Assembly (NCBI GenBank): GCA_947359465.1
Contig: OX375881.1
Coordinates: forward strand, 34,079,742 to 34,143,741
Direction of reading: 5' to 3'
Length of the DNA: 64,000 bases
DNA from: Metellina segmentata
Taxonomy: Eukaryota; Arthropoda; Arachnida; Araneae; Tetragnathidae
Shown here: positions 52,228-62,715 of the stretch, in pieces
Numbering within the stretch: position 1 is the first letter of the stretch
How the letters are laid out: each line of letters opens with the position of its first letter
Position numbers and translations under genes: made by a program
Notes under the pieces: generated by a model
The model's database searches: none
The model's input: only the letters and a program-made list of their open reading frames with translations
What the model was told of the DNA's origin: nothing

Positions 52228-55071
52228 TTATTGAGGTGTTGTTTTTTTGCTCTTATAGTATATTGGGTAAAACTTCCCGTCGTCTGACTGTTGGAGGAGC
52301 ACCGCCCCAAATCCATGGCTACTTGCATCAGTATGCAGTTCTAGAGTCGCTCCCTGGCGAAAAATGTGTAGTACTGGGCTTTGTGACAACATTTCCTTTA
52401 AAATATGAAATGCTTCTTTTTGTTCTGGCCCAAACCTAAATTCTGTATTGTTTCTGAGTAAATCACTCAAAGGTTTGGCCACTTTGGCATATTGAGGAAT
52501 AAACTTCCTAAAGTATCCTGAAAGACCAAGGAAACTTTGCAATTGTTTAGTTGTTTGTGGTTGTGGAAATTTCTGTACAGCCAACGTCTTAGCTGGGGAG
52601 GGTCGAATCGCCCCGTCTTCTATTACATAACCAAGAAACTCTATTTTTCGTTTAAGAAATTGACATTTCTGAAAATTCAATTCTAATCCATATTCCGATG
52701 ATATTTTTAAAACACGTTTAAGTTTCTCGATTCCTTCTTTCTCATCTCGTGAGGGAATTATCATGTCGTCCATGTAGATAACGAGAGTGTTATCCCTTAA
52801 AAGATCTCTAAATACCGTGTATATGTACCGCTGGAAAACACTGGGACTAACCGATAAACCAAAAGGGACCTTCAGAAATTCACATTGCCCTTCATGTGTA
52901 ACGAAAGATGTATACTTGGTACTTTTCTCATTTACATCTACATGAAAAAATCCGTTTTTTAAATCAAGGGAAGTGAAAACTTTAGCTTCTTCCAAATGAT
53001 CTAAAACGTCTTCTATTAGGGGTAAGGGAAATCTATCTTTAATAATTTTCTTATTCAATTTCCTATAGTCAATACAGAGTCTAGAAGAACCGTCTTTCTT
53101 CTTACACAACACGATAGGGGCTGAGAAATCAGAGCAGCTAGGCTTAATGATGCCATCTTTCAACCACTGTTGTGTTTGAGTTTCAACTATTTTTTGCTCA
53201 GCGAACGGCATTCTGCGTGAACGCTGGCTTATGGGGACCTCGTCAGTCAAAATAATGTTCATTTCCAAGTTCGTGCTTCTCGTCTTACACGGTTTATATT
53301 GGCTGATAAGTTTTGTCAGTTCCTCCTTCTGCTTAACGCAAGAAACATGATTTAGATCTAATTCGTCAAATGTCACAGCGTTAAACATTGTAGTTAGGAA
53401 ACTTTCCGCTAAATTAACATTTTCTGATTTGTGGTGACAAGAAAAGTAAAACATGTTATCTTCTGCTATTTTTCGTTTTGTCTCCAACTTAGTGTTTGGT
53501 TCCAGACGATTAGTTACTTCGAGATGAGTTTCGGTTTGAATTTTAGTTGAATCTGAAGTGTTCGCTAAATTAACAATTCTTGCGTAATTCACTCGAAAAT
53601 TATCGCGTCTGCTCAAAACATGAATTCCGCTCTCTGATAAAGTAAGATTTAACTTATTTATGCAATCGAACCCAAGAACAATATGATCAGGTAAATTTTT
53701 TAAAACATAAACATCAGTAACAATAATGCATTCATCAATAATAATTTCAGTAGAAAAGAAACCTAGAGGAGAAATGTGTTCTCCTATACCCATTAAAGTC
53801 ACATTATCAAAACTCAATTTTGGGGATCCAATTTCAACATAAAATTCATATTTTATCATTGACACATCACTTCCTGTGTCGATTAGCGCATTAGATCTTT
53901 TCCCGCACATTTCAACATATTTTCTTAGCTTAGTACGAGAATTAAAAGGGCTATTAACTAAAGTTCTATTTACATCTCTTTTGGGACACACGTCGGCCTT
54001 GTGCCCATAATTTTTACATTTAAAGCATCTCACACCCTCAGTTTTCTTTTCACAATTTATCGACCTATGTCCATATTCATTGCAGTTGTAACATTTTATA
54101 TGATTGGTGTTAGTTTGTTCAGGGCGCACGAAAGATCGAGGCTTTAATTTGTCAAAATCCCTATTGAAACGCTTCTTATATTTATCGTCTGATGTTTTCG
54201 AATCTCTATTGGTTTTTAAATGACATCGAGCCGCTTCATATTCGTCTAATTTATTGACGAGTTGGTCTATTTTCGTTATTTTCGGTAGCTCGTCTATAAA
54301 ATGGTCTCGAACGTCATTGGGTATTTTTCGTTTTAGTTGATCGGTAATCATGAGTTCTTTAAGGTCTTGGTAATTTGATACTTCCAACCCACTCGTCCAT
54401 TCTTCAAAGAAATTTTTCAGATCATGAGCAAAGTCATTCCAAGTAGAAGACGCTTCTTTTCTATGCGAAAGGAAATTTTGCCTAAATATTTCCGGATTTA
54501 ATTTAAAACTTTTCAACAATAATCTCTTGACATTTTCATAGTCATTAGCCTTTTCGTCAGGCTCACGCGTGATAAGATTAGCCAAATCCAATGGGAGTAA
54601 ACCCAACAAATGTGTAACCCATTCCGTTTTTAGTATTTCGATACGACTAATCTGTCTTTCAAATAAAGTTAAATAACAGCTAATATCCTTATTCGTCTCG
54701 TAACGGTTAATCAATTTCAATAAATCGTTATTGTATAGGCTGGTAGTTTTACCATAACTGTTGCCTTGTCCGTTAGCAGTTTCGATTTCGAGTTTCCTTA
54801 ATTCGAATTCGCGGGCTTGTTTTTCGGCTTCAATTTTCTCTGCGCGTTTTTCGGCTTCAATTTTCTCTGCGCGTTTTTCGGCTTCAATTTTCTCTTCGCG
54901 TTCAGTTATAATAACGCTCAACAGATTTTTTGTTATCTCCTCGTCATAATTTTCAGAATCTATTATAAGTTTCGAGCACTGCGCTACTCTGGGATTCGCT
55001 GGCACTATCAGGCCTAATTCGTCAATCAATGTCAGCAAATCCGCTTTTCGGGCCTTAGTTAAATATGCCAT
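52228..55071 (-). CDS. gag-protease-RT reading frame, unit 2
   Basis: Identical to the unit 1 frame except A for T in EDGAIRPSP (base change at 52612 against 46627). Same 947 codons, same knuckles, DTG and YMDD, and the same terminal stop within RNase H. Confidence 0.92.
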   Translation of the reverse strand: MAYLTKARKADLLTLIDELGLIVPANPRVAQCSKLIIDSENYDEEITKNLLSVIITEREEKIEAEKRAEKIEAEKRAEKIEAEKQAREFELRKLEIETANGQGNSYGKTTSLYNNDLLKLINRYETNKDISCYLTLFERQISRIEILKTEWVTHLLGLLPLDLANLITREPDEKANDYENVKRLLLKSFKLNPEIFRQNFLSHRKEASSTWNDFAHDLKNFFEEWTSGLEVSNYQDLKELMITDQLKRKIPNDVRDHFIDELPKITKIDQLVNKLDEYEAARCHLKTNRDSKTSDDKYKKRFNRDFDKLKPRSFVRPEQTNTNHIKCYNCNEYGHRSINCEKKTEGVRCFKCKNYGHKADVCPKRDVNRTLVNSPFNSRTKLRKYVEMCGKRSNALIDTGSDVSMIKYEFYVEIGSPKLSFDNVTLMGIGEHISPLGFFSTEIIIDECIIVTDVYVLKNLPDHIVLGFDCINKLNLTLSESGIHVLSRRDNFRVNYARIVNLANTSDSTKIQTETHLEVTNRLEPNTKLETKRKIAEDNMFYFSCHHKSENVNLAESFLTTMFNAVTFDELDLNHVSCVKQKEELTKLISQYKPCKTRSTNLEMNIILTDEVPISQRSRRMPFAEQKIVETQTQQWLKDGIIKPSCSDFSAPIVLCKKKDGSSRLCIDYRKLNKKIIKDRFPLPLIEDVLDHLEEAKVFTSLDLKNGFFHVDVNEKSTKYTSFVTHEGQCEFLKVPFGLSVSPSVFQRYIYTVFRDLLRDNTLVIYMDDMIIPSRDEKEGIEKLKRVLKISSEYGLELNFQKCQFLKRKIEFLGYVIEDGAIRPSPAKTLAVQKFPQPQTTKQLQSFLGLSGYFRKFIPQYAKVAKPLSDLLRNNTEFRFGPEQKEAFHILKEMLSQSPVLHIFRQGATLELHTDASSHGFGAVLLQQSDDGKFYPIYYKSKKTTPQ

Positions 55072-55120
55072 GTCATCAAGTAAAACAAAATTCTGTACTC
55101 ACAGTTTCGAAAGTTCCTTC

Positions 55121-55931
55121 GGTACAGCTACACTCTACGTTTATGAGTGATGGCAACGGCTTGGCGATTTTTTTGGCGCACTTCTAGTAGCGAGTTACGA
55201 TAAATTAAGGCAACCCATCTTTCGTTACGGTTGCTGTGGTTTTCATGGCCACCTCGGCAAACGGAAACTTTCAATTTGCATTTAGAATATTCTAGAAAGT
55301 TCTTCCGAAATCCGTTAAAGTCGTTTGATTTCATTGATTCGTTTAAAATTTTTTCTTTCCTCCCATTGGCTATTTTGTTTTTAAAATATCCTTTGATAGC
55401 ATTGGTCTTTTCAAATCGTTTTCTGTGAAACCATTGGTCCATTTATTTGTATTTTGACAGTTGTGGAATTTTTATTTTACTATAATAGTTTTCACTAAAG
55501 GAATCAGCGTTTTGTTTTTTGACCATTTTCGTTTTCATTTTTTTTTATGAAAGAATTCTGACGTTATCAGGTTGTATTATTTCTTGCTTTTTTTCTTTTG
55601 TAAATCTTTTTCTTTTTTAACATGCCCACTGTATTTAGTGTAATTGATAAGTTTCAGAGTATTCTTACCCAACATTCGTTACTTAGTTTCTCTGTTGGTT
55701 CACAAATCTGTTTTGATATGTGCTTAAACTTACTACTTTTTGTGAAAGTTTTTAAAAAATATACTTTTCAAAACGTTTTGAAATGTGTTTAAAAAGTGTG
55801 TTGTAAAAAGAAAAAAATTTCTGACAGAAAAAGAGTTGGGAAATAATGATTTCCTTGGCGACTTTAGAAATGCGCCAAAAATATCGCCAAGGCCGTTGCC
55901 ATCGCTGATAAACGTAGAGTGTAGCTGTTCC
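55121..55931. mobile_element. Inverted-repeat element in leader, unit 2
   Basis: Copy of 49136-49946 at +5985, with the same GTTCCTTC flanks, so it was present before the array expanded. Confidence 0.8.
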
Positions 55932-56241
55932 GTTCCTTCTATCCGTCTTTTCCGTCAACTCGTCTTTTGCGTCTACGCGTTTTTTCGTCTACGCGTTTTC
56001 TTTTTTGTCGTTTCAGTCTATCATCAGCACTACGTCAGGAGAAGTCATGAAACTGTTCTTGCAGATGATTAAAACACAAGGCCAGGTTTGCATAGGGAGT
56101 CAAAACATTCCGCCGGCCGGTTCAATCGTCACTGCTTTCGGGGTCTGCTAATCCGTCGTCGCTACCCTTAGTTGGAGCGGAAGGGGGTTCACGCCCTCGT
56201 ACGAAGGAGGAGAATCGTCGCGGTCGTCAACGGTTTTTCAC

Positions 56242-56259
56242 ATCCCGGCCGAGCCCCCA
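56242..56259 (-). promoter_or_regulatory. Primer binding site, unit 2
   Basis: Same 18 bases as at 50257-50274, next to LTR 3. Confidence 0.75.
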
Positions 56260-56265
56260 TTTTTT

Positions 56266-56633
56266 TGTAAGATTCGTGTCGTTCTGTTTGGTAAGGTCTA
56301 TATTAAAGACTTCGAACCTTACAGCACATTGACATTTAATAAATTAATATCCACAGTTATTATGTACAGTTGAGTTATATTTTAAAACAGTTCCGTCATT
56401 ATCTGCAGCAGTCGTCTCTGCTCGGAAAAAATACGTCAGCTCTCAATGGCGTCCAGGGGAAAAAGTGTCTGTTCTATTAATTTTCTCGTAACTGAATACC
56501 GGAAGGTGACTGGCTCCTGACAGTCTTGCCTTGCATTCCTACTACAATGCAACTGACTCCTACCAGTCTCGTTGCTCTTATAATGAGTTCTTTCCAGACT
56601 AGTAGACAACTACCGTTGTCTAGTATTCCTACA
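56266..56633 (-). repeat. LTR 3
   Basis: Identical to LTR 2 as read; shared by units 2 and 3. Confidence 0.92.
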
Positions 56634-56730
56634 ACCGGCCATCCTGATGATCTTTCGTCCTCGAAAGGAACACGACAAACCTAAAAAAAAAAAAACACAA
56701 AACAGTATCTGGGAATACATTGATTCAGTA

Positions 56731-58212
56731 TCAGTTATTGAACCACGACTTCATATGGTCAGCTGCTGTCGACGTCAAGTTCGGTCCTTCATGGTTTCCA
56801 ACTTTCTCAACGTCATAGCGATCATGGGGTTTCACTTTCTTCACTCGATATGGTCCTAAGAATTTCGGTCGTAATTTCATTCCGACACCAAATTGAGTCC
56901 GCTGAATAGCAATAAGATCGCCCTCTTTGTATTGATGAGGTTTCTTCCTGTTCTTATCATACGTTCTTTTATTCTCTTCCTGAATTTTTAGGATACTCTC
57001 TTTGGCATCGTCTCTTAATTTCTTCCTCTTCTCTAGAAAAACTTCAGTATATTCTTCTTCTAAAAGCTGGACTATCTTGAGATCTTCTTTGTTTCGCATT
57101 TTCACACCTGTCAAAAGTTCGAAGGGTGTCCATCTTGTGCTTCTGGAGGTTGTACTATTGAGTATTCTTTGTACGGCGTCAACGTGTTTGAACCATTTGA
57201 TCGGTTCTTCAATTGAAAGTTTGGATAACACTGGAATCAGGGTTTTGTGCATTCTTTCTACTTGTCCATTGCCTCTTGGGATTCCTGTTGTGATTTTTAG
57301 GTGTTCAATCCCGTTTTCGCAACAAAAATCTGTAAATTCTTTAGATGTAAAAGCGGATCCTCTATCCGAGATTATCCTCGCAGGATTTCCAAAACTATTT
57401 TGTTGTTGTTTGAGTTTATTTATTGCGTCACCTGATGTCGTAGATTTGGTAGGATATAACCAAGTGAATTTTGTGAATGCGTCTACTACCGTGAAGATAT
57501 GCTGATAGTTCTTAGATGTTGAAGGTAACGGACCTATGAAATCAATGTGATAAGTGTATAATGGAACGTCCTCTTTAGGAATTGGATTTAGAAATCCTTC
57601 AGCTTTCCTAGCTTCTTATTACTGAGTATGCATGCGTACACAATTACTTATAAAATCTTCAACATGTTTCCTCAATTTAGGAATAAAAAATTCACGCTTA
57701 ACTACCTCTTCAGTTTTATTTACAGCGAAATGTCCTTTCTGGTGTGCATGTCGTATTATTTCGTCTTGCATAGCTCTGGGGACAACTAAAAGTTCACGAT
57801 CATTATCGTATTTATACACGACACCGTTTTTTGTAAAATAATCTGAATTACTTCCATCTTCTATCAGTTTTTTAATTGCGGTAATGTGGTCGTCATTGGA
57901 TTGGGAAGCAATTATTTTATGAGTTATTCCGTCATCTGCAATGACTTGCATCACTTGCATTACAGGGTATCTACTGAGTGCATCCACGTGGGCCATTTGT
58001 TTACCAGGTTTGTGGACTATTTCATAGTCAAATTCTTCTAAGAAAAGAGACCATCTTGCAATTTTAGGGGTTAAATCCTTTTTTTCCATAGTTTTCTGAA
58101 ATGCTAAGCAGTTGGTGAATATTTTAAATTTCGAGCCTAAAAGGTAGTTCCTGAAGTGTTTAAGAGCCTCAATTACGGCAAGTACCTCTAGTTCGTAACT
58201 ACTATACTTCTC
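56731..58212 (-). pseudogene. pol 3' part, unit 3: RNase H end and integrase
   Basis: Same layout and same stops as units 1 and 2; the TAATAA is at 57616-57621. Confidence 0.85.
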
Positions 58213-61056
58213 TTATTGAGGTGTTGTTTTTTTGCTCTTATAGTATATTGGGTAAAACTTCCCGTCGTCTGACTGTTGGAGGAGCACCGCCCCAAATCCA
58301 TGGCTACTTGCATCAGTATGCAGTTCTAGAGTCGCTCCCTGGCGAAAAATGTGTAGTACTGGGCTTTGTGACAACATTTCCTTTAAAATATGAAATGCTT
58401 CTTTTTGTTCTGGCCCAAACCTAAATTCTGTATTGTTTCTGAGTAAATCACTCAAAGGTTTGGCCACTTTGGCATATTGAGGAATAAACTTCCTAAAGTA
58501 TCCTGAAAGACCAAGGAAACTTTGCAATTGTTTAGTTGTTTGTGGTTGTGGAAATTTCTGTACAGCCAACGTCTTAGCTGGGGAGGGTCGAATCGCCCCG
58601 TCTTCTATTACATAACCAAGAAACTCTATTTTTCGTTTAAGAAATTGACATTTCTGAAAATTCAATTCTAATCCATATTCCGATGATATTTTTAAAACAC
58701 GTTTAAGTTTCTCGATTCCTTCTTTCTCATCTCGTGAGGGAATTATCATGTCGTCCATGTAGATAACGAGAGTGTTATCCCTTAAAAGATCTCTAAATAC
58801 CGTGTATATGTACCGCTGGAAAACACTGGGACTAACCGATAAACCAAAAGGGACCTTCAGAAATTCACATTGCCCTTCATGTGTAACGAAAGATGTATAC
58901 TTGGTACTTTTCTCATTTACATCTACATGAAAAAATCCGTTTTTTAAATCAAGGGAAGTGAAAACTTTAGCTTCTTCCAAATGATCTAAAACGTCTTCTA
59001 TTAGGGGTAAGGGAAATCTATCTTTAATAATTTTCTTATTCAATTTCCTATAGTCAATACAGAGTCTAGAAGAACCGTCTTTCTTCTTACACAACACGAT
59101 AGGGGCTGAGAAATCAGAGCAGCTAGGCTTAATGATGCCATCTTTCAACCACTGTTGTGTTTGAGTTTCAACTATTTTTTGCTCAGCGAACGGCATTCTG
59201 CGTGAACGCTGGCTTATGGGGACCTCGTCAGTCAAAATAATGTTCATTTCCAAGTTCGTGCTTCTCGTCTTACACGGTTTATATTGGCTGATAAGTTTTG
59301 TCAGTTCCTCCTTCTGCTTAACGCAAGAAACATGATTTAGATCTAATTCGTCAAATGTCACAGCGTTAAACATTGTAGTTAGGAAACTTTCCGCTAAATT
59401 AACATTTTCTGATTTGTGGTGACAAGAAAAGTAAAACATGTTATCTTCTGCTATTTTTCGTTTTGTCTCCAACTTAGTGTTTGGTTCCAGACGATTAGTT
59501 ACTTCGAGATGAGTTTCGGTTTGAATTTTAGTTGAATCTGAAGTGTTCGCTAAATTAACAATTCTTGCGTAATTCACTCGAAAATTATCGCGTCTGCTCA
59601 AAACATGAATTCCGCTCTCTGATAAAGTAAGATTTAACTTATTTATGCAATCGAACCCAAGAACAATATGATCAGGTAAATTTTTTAAAACATAAACATC
59701 AGTAACAATAATGCATTCATCAATAATAATTTCAGTAGAAAAGAAACCTAGAGGAGAAATGTGTTCTCCTATACCCATTAAAGTCACATTATCAAAACTC
59801 AATTTTGGGGATCCAATTTCAACATAAAATTCATATTTTATCATTGACACATCACTTCCTGTGTCGATTAGCGCATTAGATCTTTTCCCGCACATTTCAA
59901 CATATTTTCTTAGCTTAGTACGAGAATTAAAAGGGCTATTAACTAAAGTTCTATTTACATCTCTTTTGGGACACACGTCGGCCTTGTGCCCATAATTTTT
60001 ACATTTAAAGCATCTCACACCCTCAGTTTTCTTTTCACAATTTATCGACCTATGTCCATATTCATTGCAGTTGTAACATTTTATATGATTGGTGTTAGTT
60101 TGTTCAGGGCGCACGAAAGATCGAGGCTTTAATTTGTCAAAATCCCTATTGAAACGCTTCTTATATTTATCGTCTGATGTTTTCGAATCTCTATTGGTTT
60201 TTAAATGACATCGAGCCGCTTCATATTCGTCTAATTTATTGACGAGTTGGTCTATTTTCGTTATTTTCGGTAGCTCGTCTATAAAATGGTCTCGAACGTC
60301 ATTGGGTATTTTTCGTTTTAGTTGATCGGTAATCATGAGTTCTTTAAGGTCTTGGTAATTTGATACTTCCAACCCACTCGTCCATTCTTCAAAGAAATTT
60401 TTCAGATCATGAGCAAAGTCATTCCAAGTAGAAGACGCTTCTTTTCTATGCGAAAGGAAATTTTGCCTAAATATTTCCGGATTTAATTTAAAACTTTTCA
60501 ACAATAATCTCTTGACATTTTCATAGTCATTAGCCTTTTCGTCAGGCTCACGCGTGATAAGATTAGCCAAATCCAATGGGAGTAAACCCAACAAATGTGT
60601 AACCCATTCCGTTTTTAGTATTTCGATACGACTAATCTGTCTTTCAAATAAAGTTAAATAACAGCTAATATCCTTATTCGTCTCGTAACGGTTAATCAAT
60701 TTCAATAAATCGTTATTGTATAGGCTGGTAGTTTTACCATAACTGTTGCCTTGTCCGTTAGCAGTTTCGATTTCGAGTTTCCTTAATTCGAATTCGCGGG
60801 CTTGTTTTTCGGCTTCAATTTTCTCTGCGCGTTTTTCGGCTTCAATTTTCTCTGCGCGTTTTTCGGCTTCAATTTTCTCTTCGCGTTCAGTTATAATAAC
60901 GCTCAACAGATTTTTTGTTATCTCCTCGTCATAATTTTCAGAATCTATTATAAGTTTCGAGCACTGCGCTACTCTGGGATTCGCTGGCACTATCAGGCCT
61001 AATTCGTCAATCAATGTCAGCAAATCCGCTTTTCGGGCCTTAGTTAAATATGCCAT
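58213..61056 (-). CDS. gag-protease-RT reading frame, unit 3
   Basis: Identical to the unit 2 protein (A in EDGAIRPSP) over all 947 codons. Confidence 0.92.
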   Translation of the reverse strand: MAYLTKARKADLLTLIDELGLIVPANPRVAQCSKLIIDSENYDEEITKNLLSVIITEREEKIEAEKRAEKIEAEKRAEKIEAEKQAREFELRKLEIETANGQGNSYGKTTSLYNNDLLKLINRYETNKDISCYLTLFERQISRIEILKTEWVTHLLGLLPLDLANLITREPDEKANDYENVKRLLLKSFKLNPEIFRQNFLSHRKEASSTWNDFAHDLKNFFEEWTSGLEVSNYQDLKELMITDQLKRKIPNDVRDHFIDELPKITKIDQLVNKLDEYEAARCHLKTNRDSKTSDDKYKKRFNRDFDKLKPRSFVRPEQTNTNHIKCYNCNEYGHRSINCEKKTEGVRCFKCKNYGHKADVCPKRDVNRTLVNSPFNSRTKLRKYVEMCGKRSNALIDTGSDVSMIKYEFYVEIGSPKLSFDNVTLMGIGEHISPLGFFSTEIIIDECIIVTDVYVLKNLPDHIVLGFDCINKLNLTLSESGIHVLSRRDNFRVNYARIVNLANTSDSTKIQTETHLEVTNRLEPNTKLETKRKIAEDNMFYFSCHHKSENVNLAESFLTTMFNAVTFDELDLNHVSCVKQKEELTKLISQYKPCKTRSTNLEMNIILTDEVPISQRSRRMPFAEQKIVETQTQQWLKDGIIKPSCSDFSAPIVLCKKKDGSSRLCIDYRKLNKKIIKDRFPLPLIEDVLDHLEEAKVFTSLDLKNGFFHVDVNEKSTKYTSFVTHEGQCEFLKVPFGLSVSPSVFQRYIYTVFRDLLRDNTLVIYMDDMIIPSRDEKEGIEKLKRVLKISSEYGLELNFQKCQFLKRKIEFLGYVIEDGAIRPSPAKTLAVQKFPQPQTTKQLQSFLGLSGYFRKFIPQYAKVAKPLSDLLRNNTEFRFGPEQKEAFHILKEMLSQSPVLHIFRQGATLELHTDASSHGFGAVLLQQSDDGKFYPIYYKSKKTTPQ

Positions 61057-61105
61057 GTCATCAAGTAAAACAAAATTCTGTACTCACAGTTTCGAAAGTT
61101 CCTTC

Positions 61106-61916
61106 GGTACAGCTACACTCTACGTTTATGAGTGATGGCAACGGCTTGGCGATTTTTTTGGCGCACTTCTAGTAGCGAGTTACGATAAATTAAGGCAACC
61201 CATCTTTCGTTACGGTTGCTGTGGTTTTCATGGCCACCTCGGCAAACGGAAACTTTCAATTTGCATTTAGAATATTCTAGAAAGTTCTTCCGAAATCCGT
61301 TAAAGTCGTTTGATTTCATTGATTCGTTTAAAATTTTTTCTTTCCTCCCATTGGCTATTTTGTTTTTAAAATATCCTTTGATAGCATTGGTCTTTTCAAA
61401 TCGTTTTCTGTGAAACCATTGGTCCATTTATTTGTATTTTGACAGTTGTGGAATTTTTATTTTACTATAATAGTTTTCACTAAAGGAATCAGCGTTTTGT
61501 TTTTTGACCATTTTCGTTTTCATTTTTTTTTATGAAAGAATTCTGACGTTATCAGGTTGTATTATTTCTTGCTTTTTTTCTTTTGTAAATCTTTTTCTTT
61601 TTTAACATGCCCACTGTATTTAGTGTAATTGATAAGTTTCAGAGTATTCTTACCCAACATTCGTTACTTAGTTTCTCTGTTGGTTCACAAATCTGTTTTG
61701 ATATGTGCTTAAACTTACTACTTTTTGTGAAAGTTTTTAAAAAATATACTTTTCAAAACGTTTTGAAATGTGTTTAAAAAGTGTGTTGTAAAAAGAAAAA
61801 AATTTCTGACAGAAAAAGAGTTGGGAAATAATGATTTCCTTGGCGACTTTAGAAATGCGCCAAAAATATCGCCAAGGCCGTTGCCATCGCTGATAAACGT
61901 AGAGTGTAGCTGTTCC
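61106..61916. mobile_element. Inverted-repeat element in leader, unit 3
   Basis: Copy of 49136-49946 at +11970, with the same flanks. Confidence 0.8.
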
Positions 61917-62226
61917 GTTCCTTCTATCCGTCTTTTCCGTCAACTCGTCTTTTGCGTCTACGCGTTTTTTCGTCTACGCGTTTTCTTTTTTGTCGTTTCA
62001 GTCTATCATCAGCACTACGTCAGGAGAAGTCATGAAACTGTTCTTGCAGATGATTAAAACACAAGGCCAGGTTTGCATAGGGAGTCAAAACATTCCGCCG
62101 GCCGGTTCAATCGTCACTGCTTTCGGGGTCTGCTAATCCGTCGTCGCTACCCTTAGTTGGAGCGGAAGGGGGTTCACGCCCTCGTACGAAGGAGGAGAAT
62201 CGTCGCGGTCGTCAACGGTTTTTCAC

Positions 62227-62244
62227 ATCCCGGCCGAGCCCCCA
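62227..62244 (-). promoter_or_regulatory. Primer binding site, unit 3
   Basis: Same 18 bases as at 50257-50274, next to LTR 4. Confidence 0.75.
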
Positions 62245-62250
62245 TTTTTT

Positions 62251-62618
62251 TGTAAGATTCGTGTCGTTCTGTTTGGTAAGGTCTATATTAAAGACTTCGA
62301 ACCTTACAGCACATTGACATTTAATAAATTAATATCCACAGTTATTATGTACAGTTGAGTTATATTTTAAAACAGTTCCGTCATTATCTGCAGCAGTCGT
62401 CTCTGCTCGGAAAAAATACGTCAGCTCTCAATGGCGTCCAGGGGAAAAAGTGTCTGTTCTATTAATTTTCTCGTAACTGAATACCGGAAGGTGACTGGCT
62501 CCTGACAGTCTTGCCTTGCATTCCTACTACAATGCAACTGACTCCTACCAGTCTCGTTGCTCTTATAATGAGTTCTTTCCAGACTAGTAGACAACTACCG
62601 TTGTCTAGTATTCCTACA
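62251..62618 (-). repeat. LTR 4
   Basis: Identical to LTRs 2 and 3 as read. It is followed by a fourth internal region cut by the window end. Confidence 0.92.
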
Positions 62619-62715
62619 ACCGGCCATCCTGATGATCTTTCGTCCTCGAAAGGAACACGACAAACCTAAAAAAAAAAAAACACAAAACAGTATCTGGGAA
62701 TACATTGATTCAGTA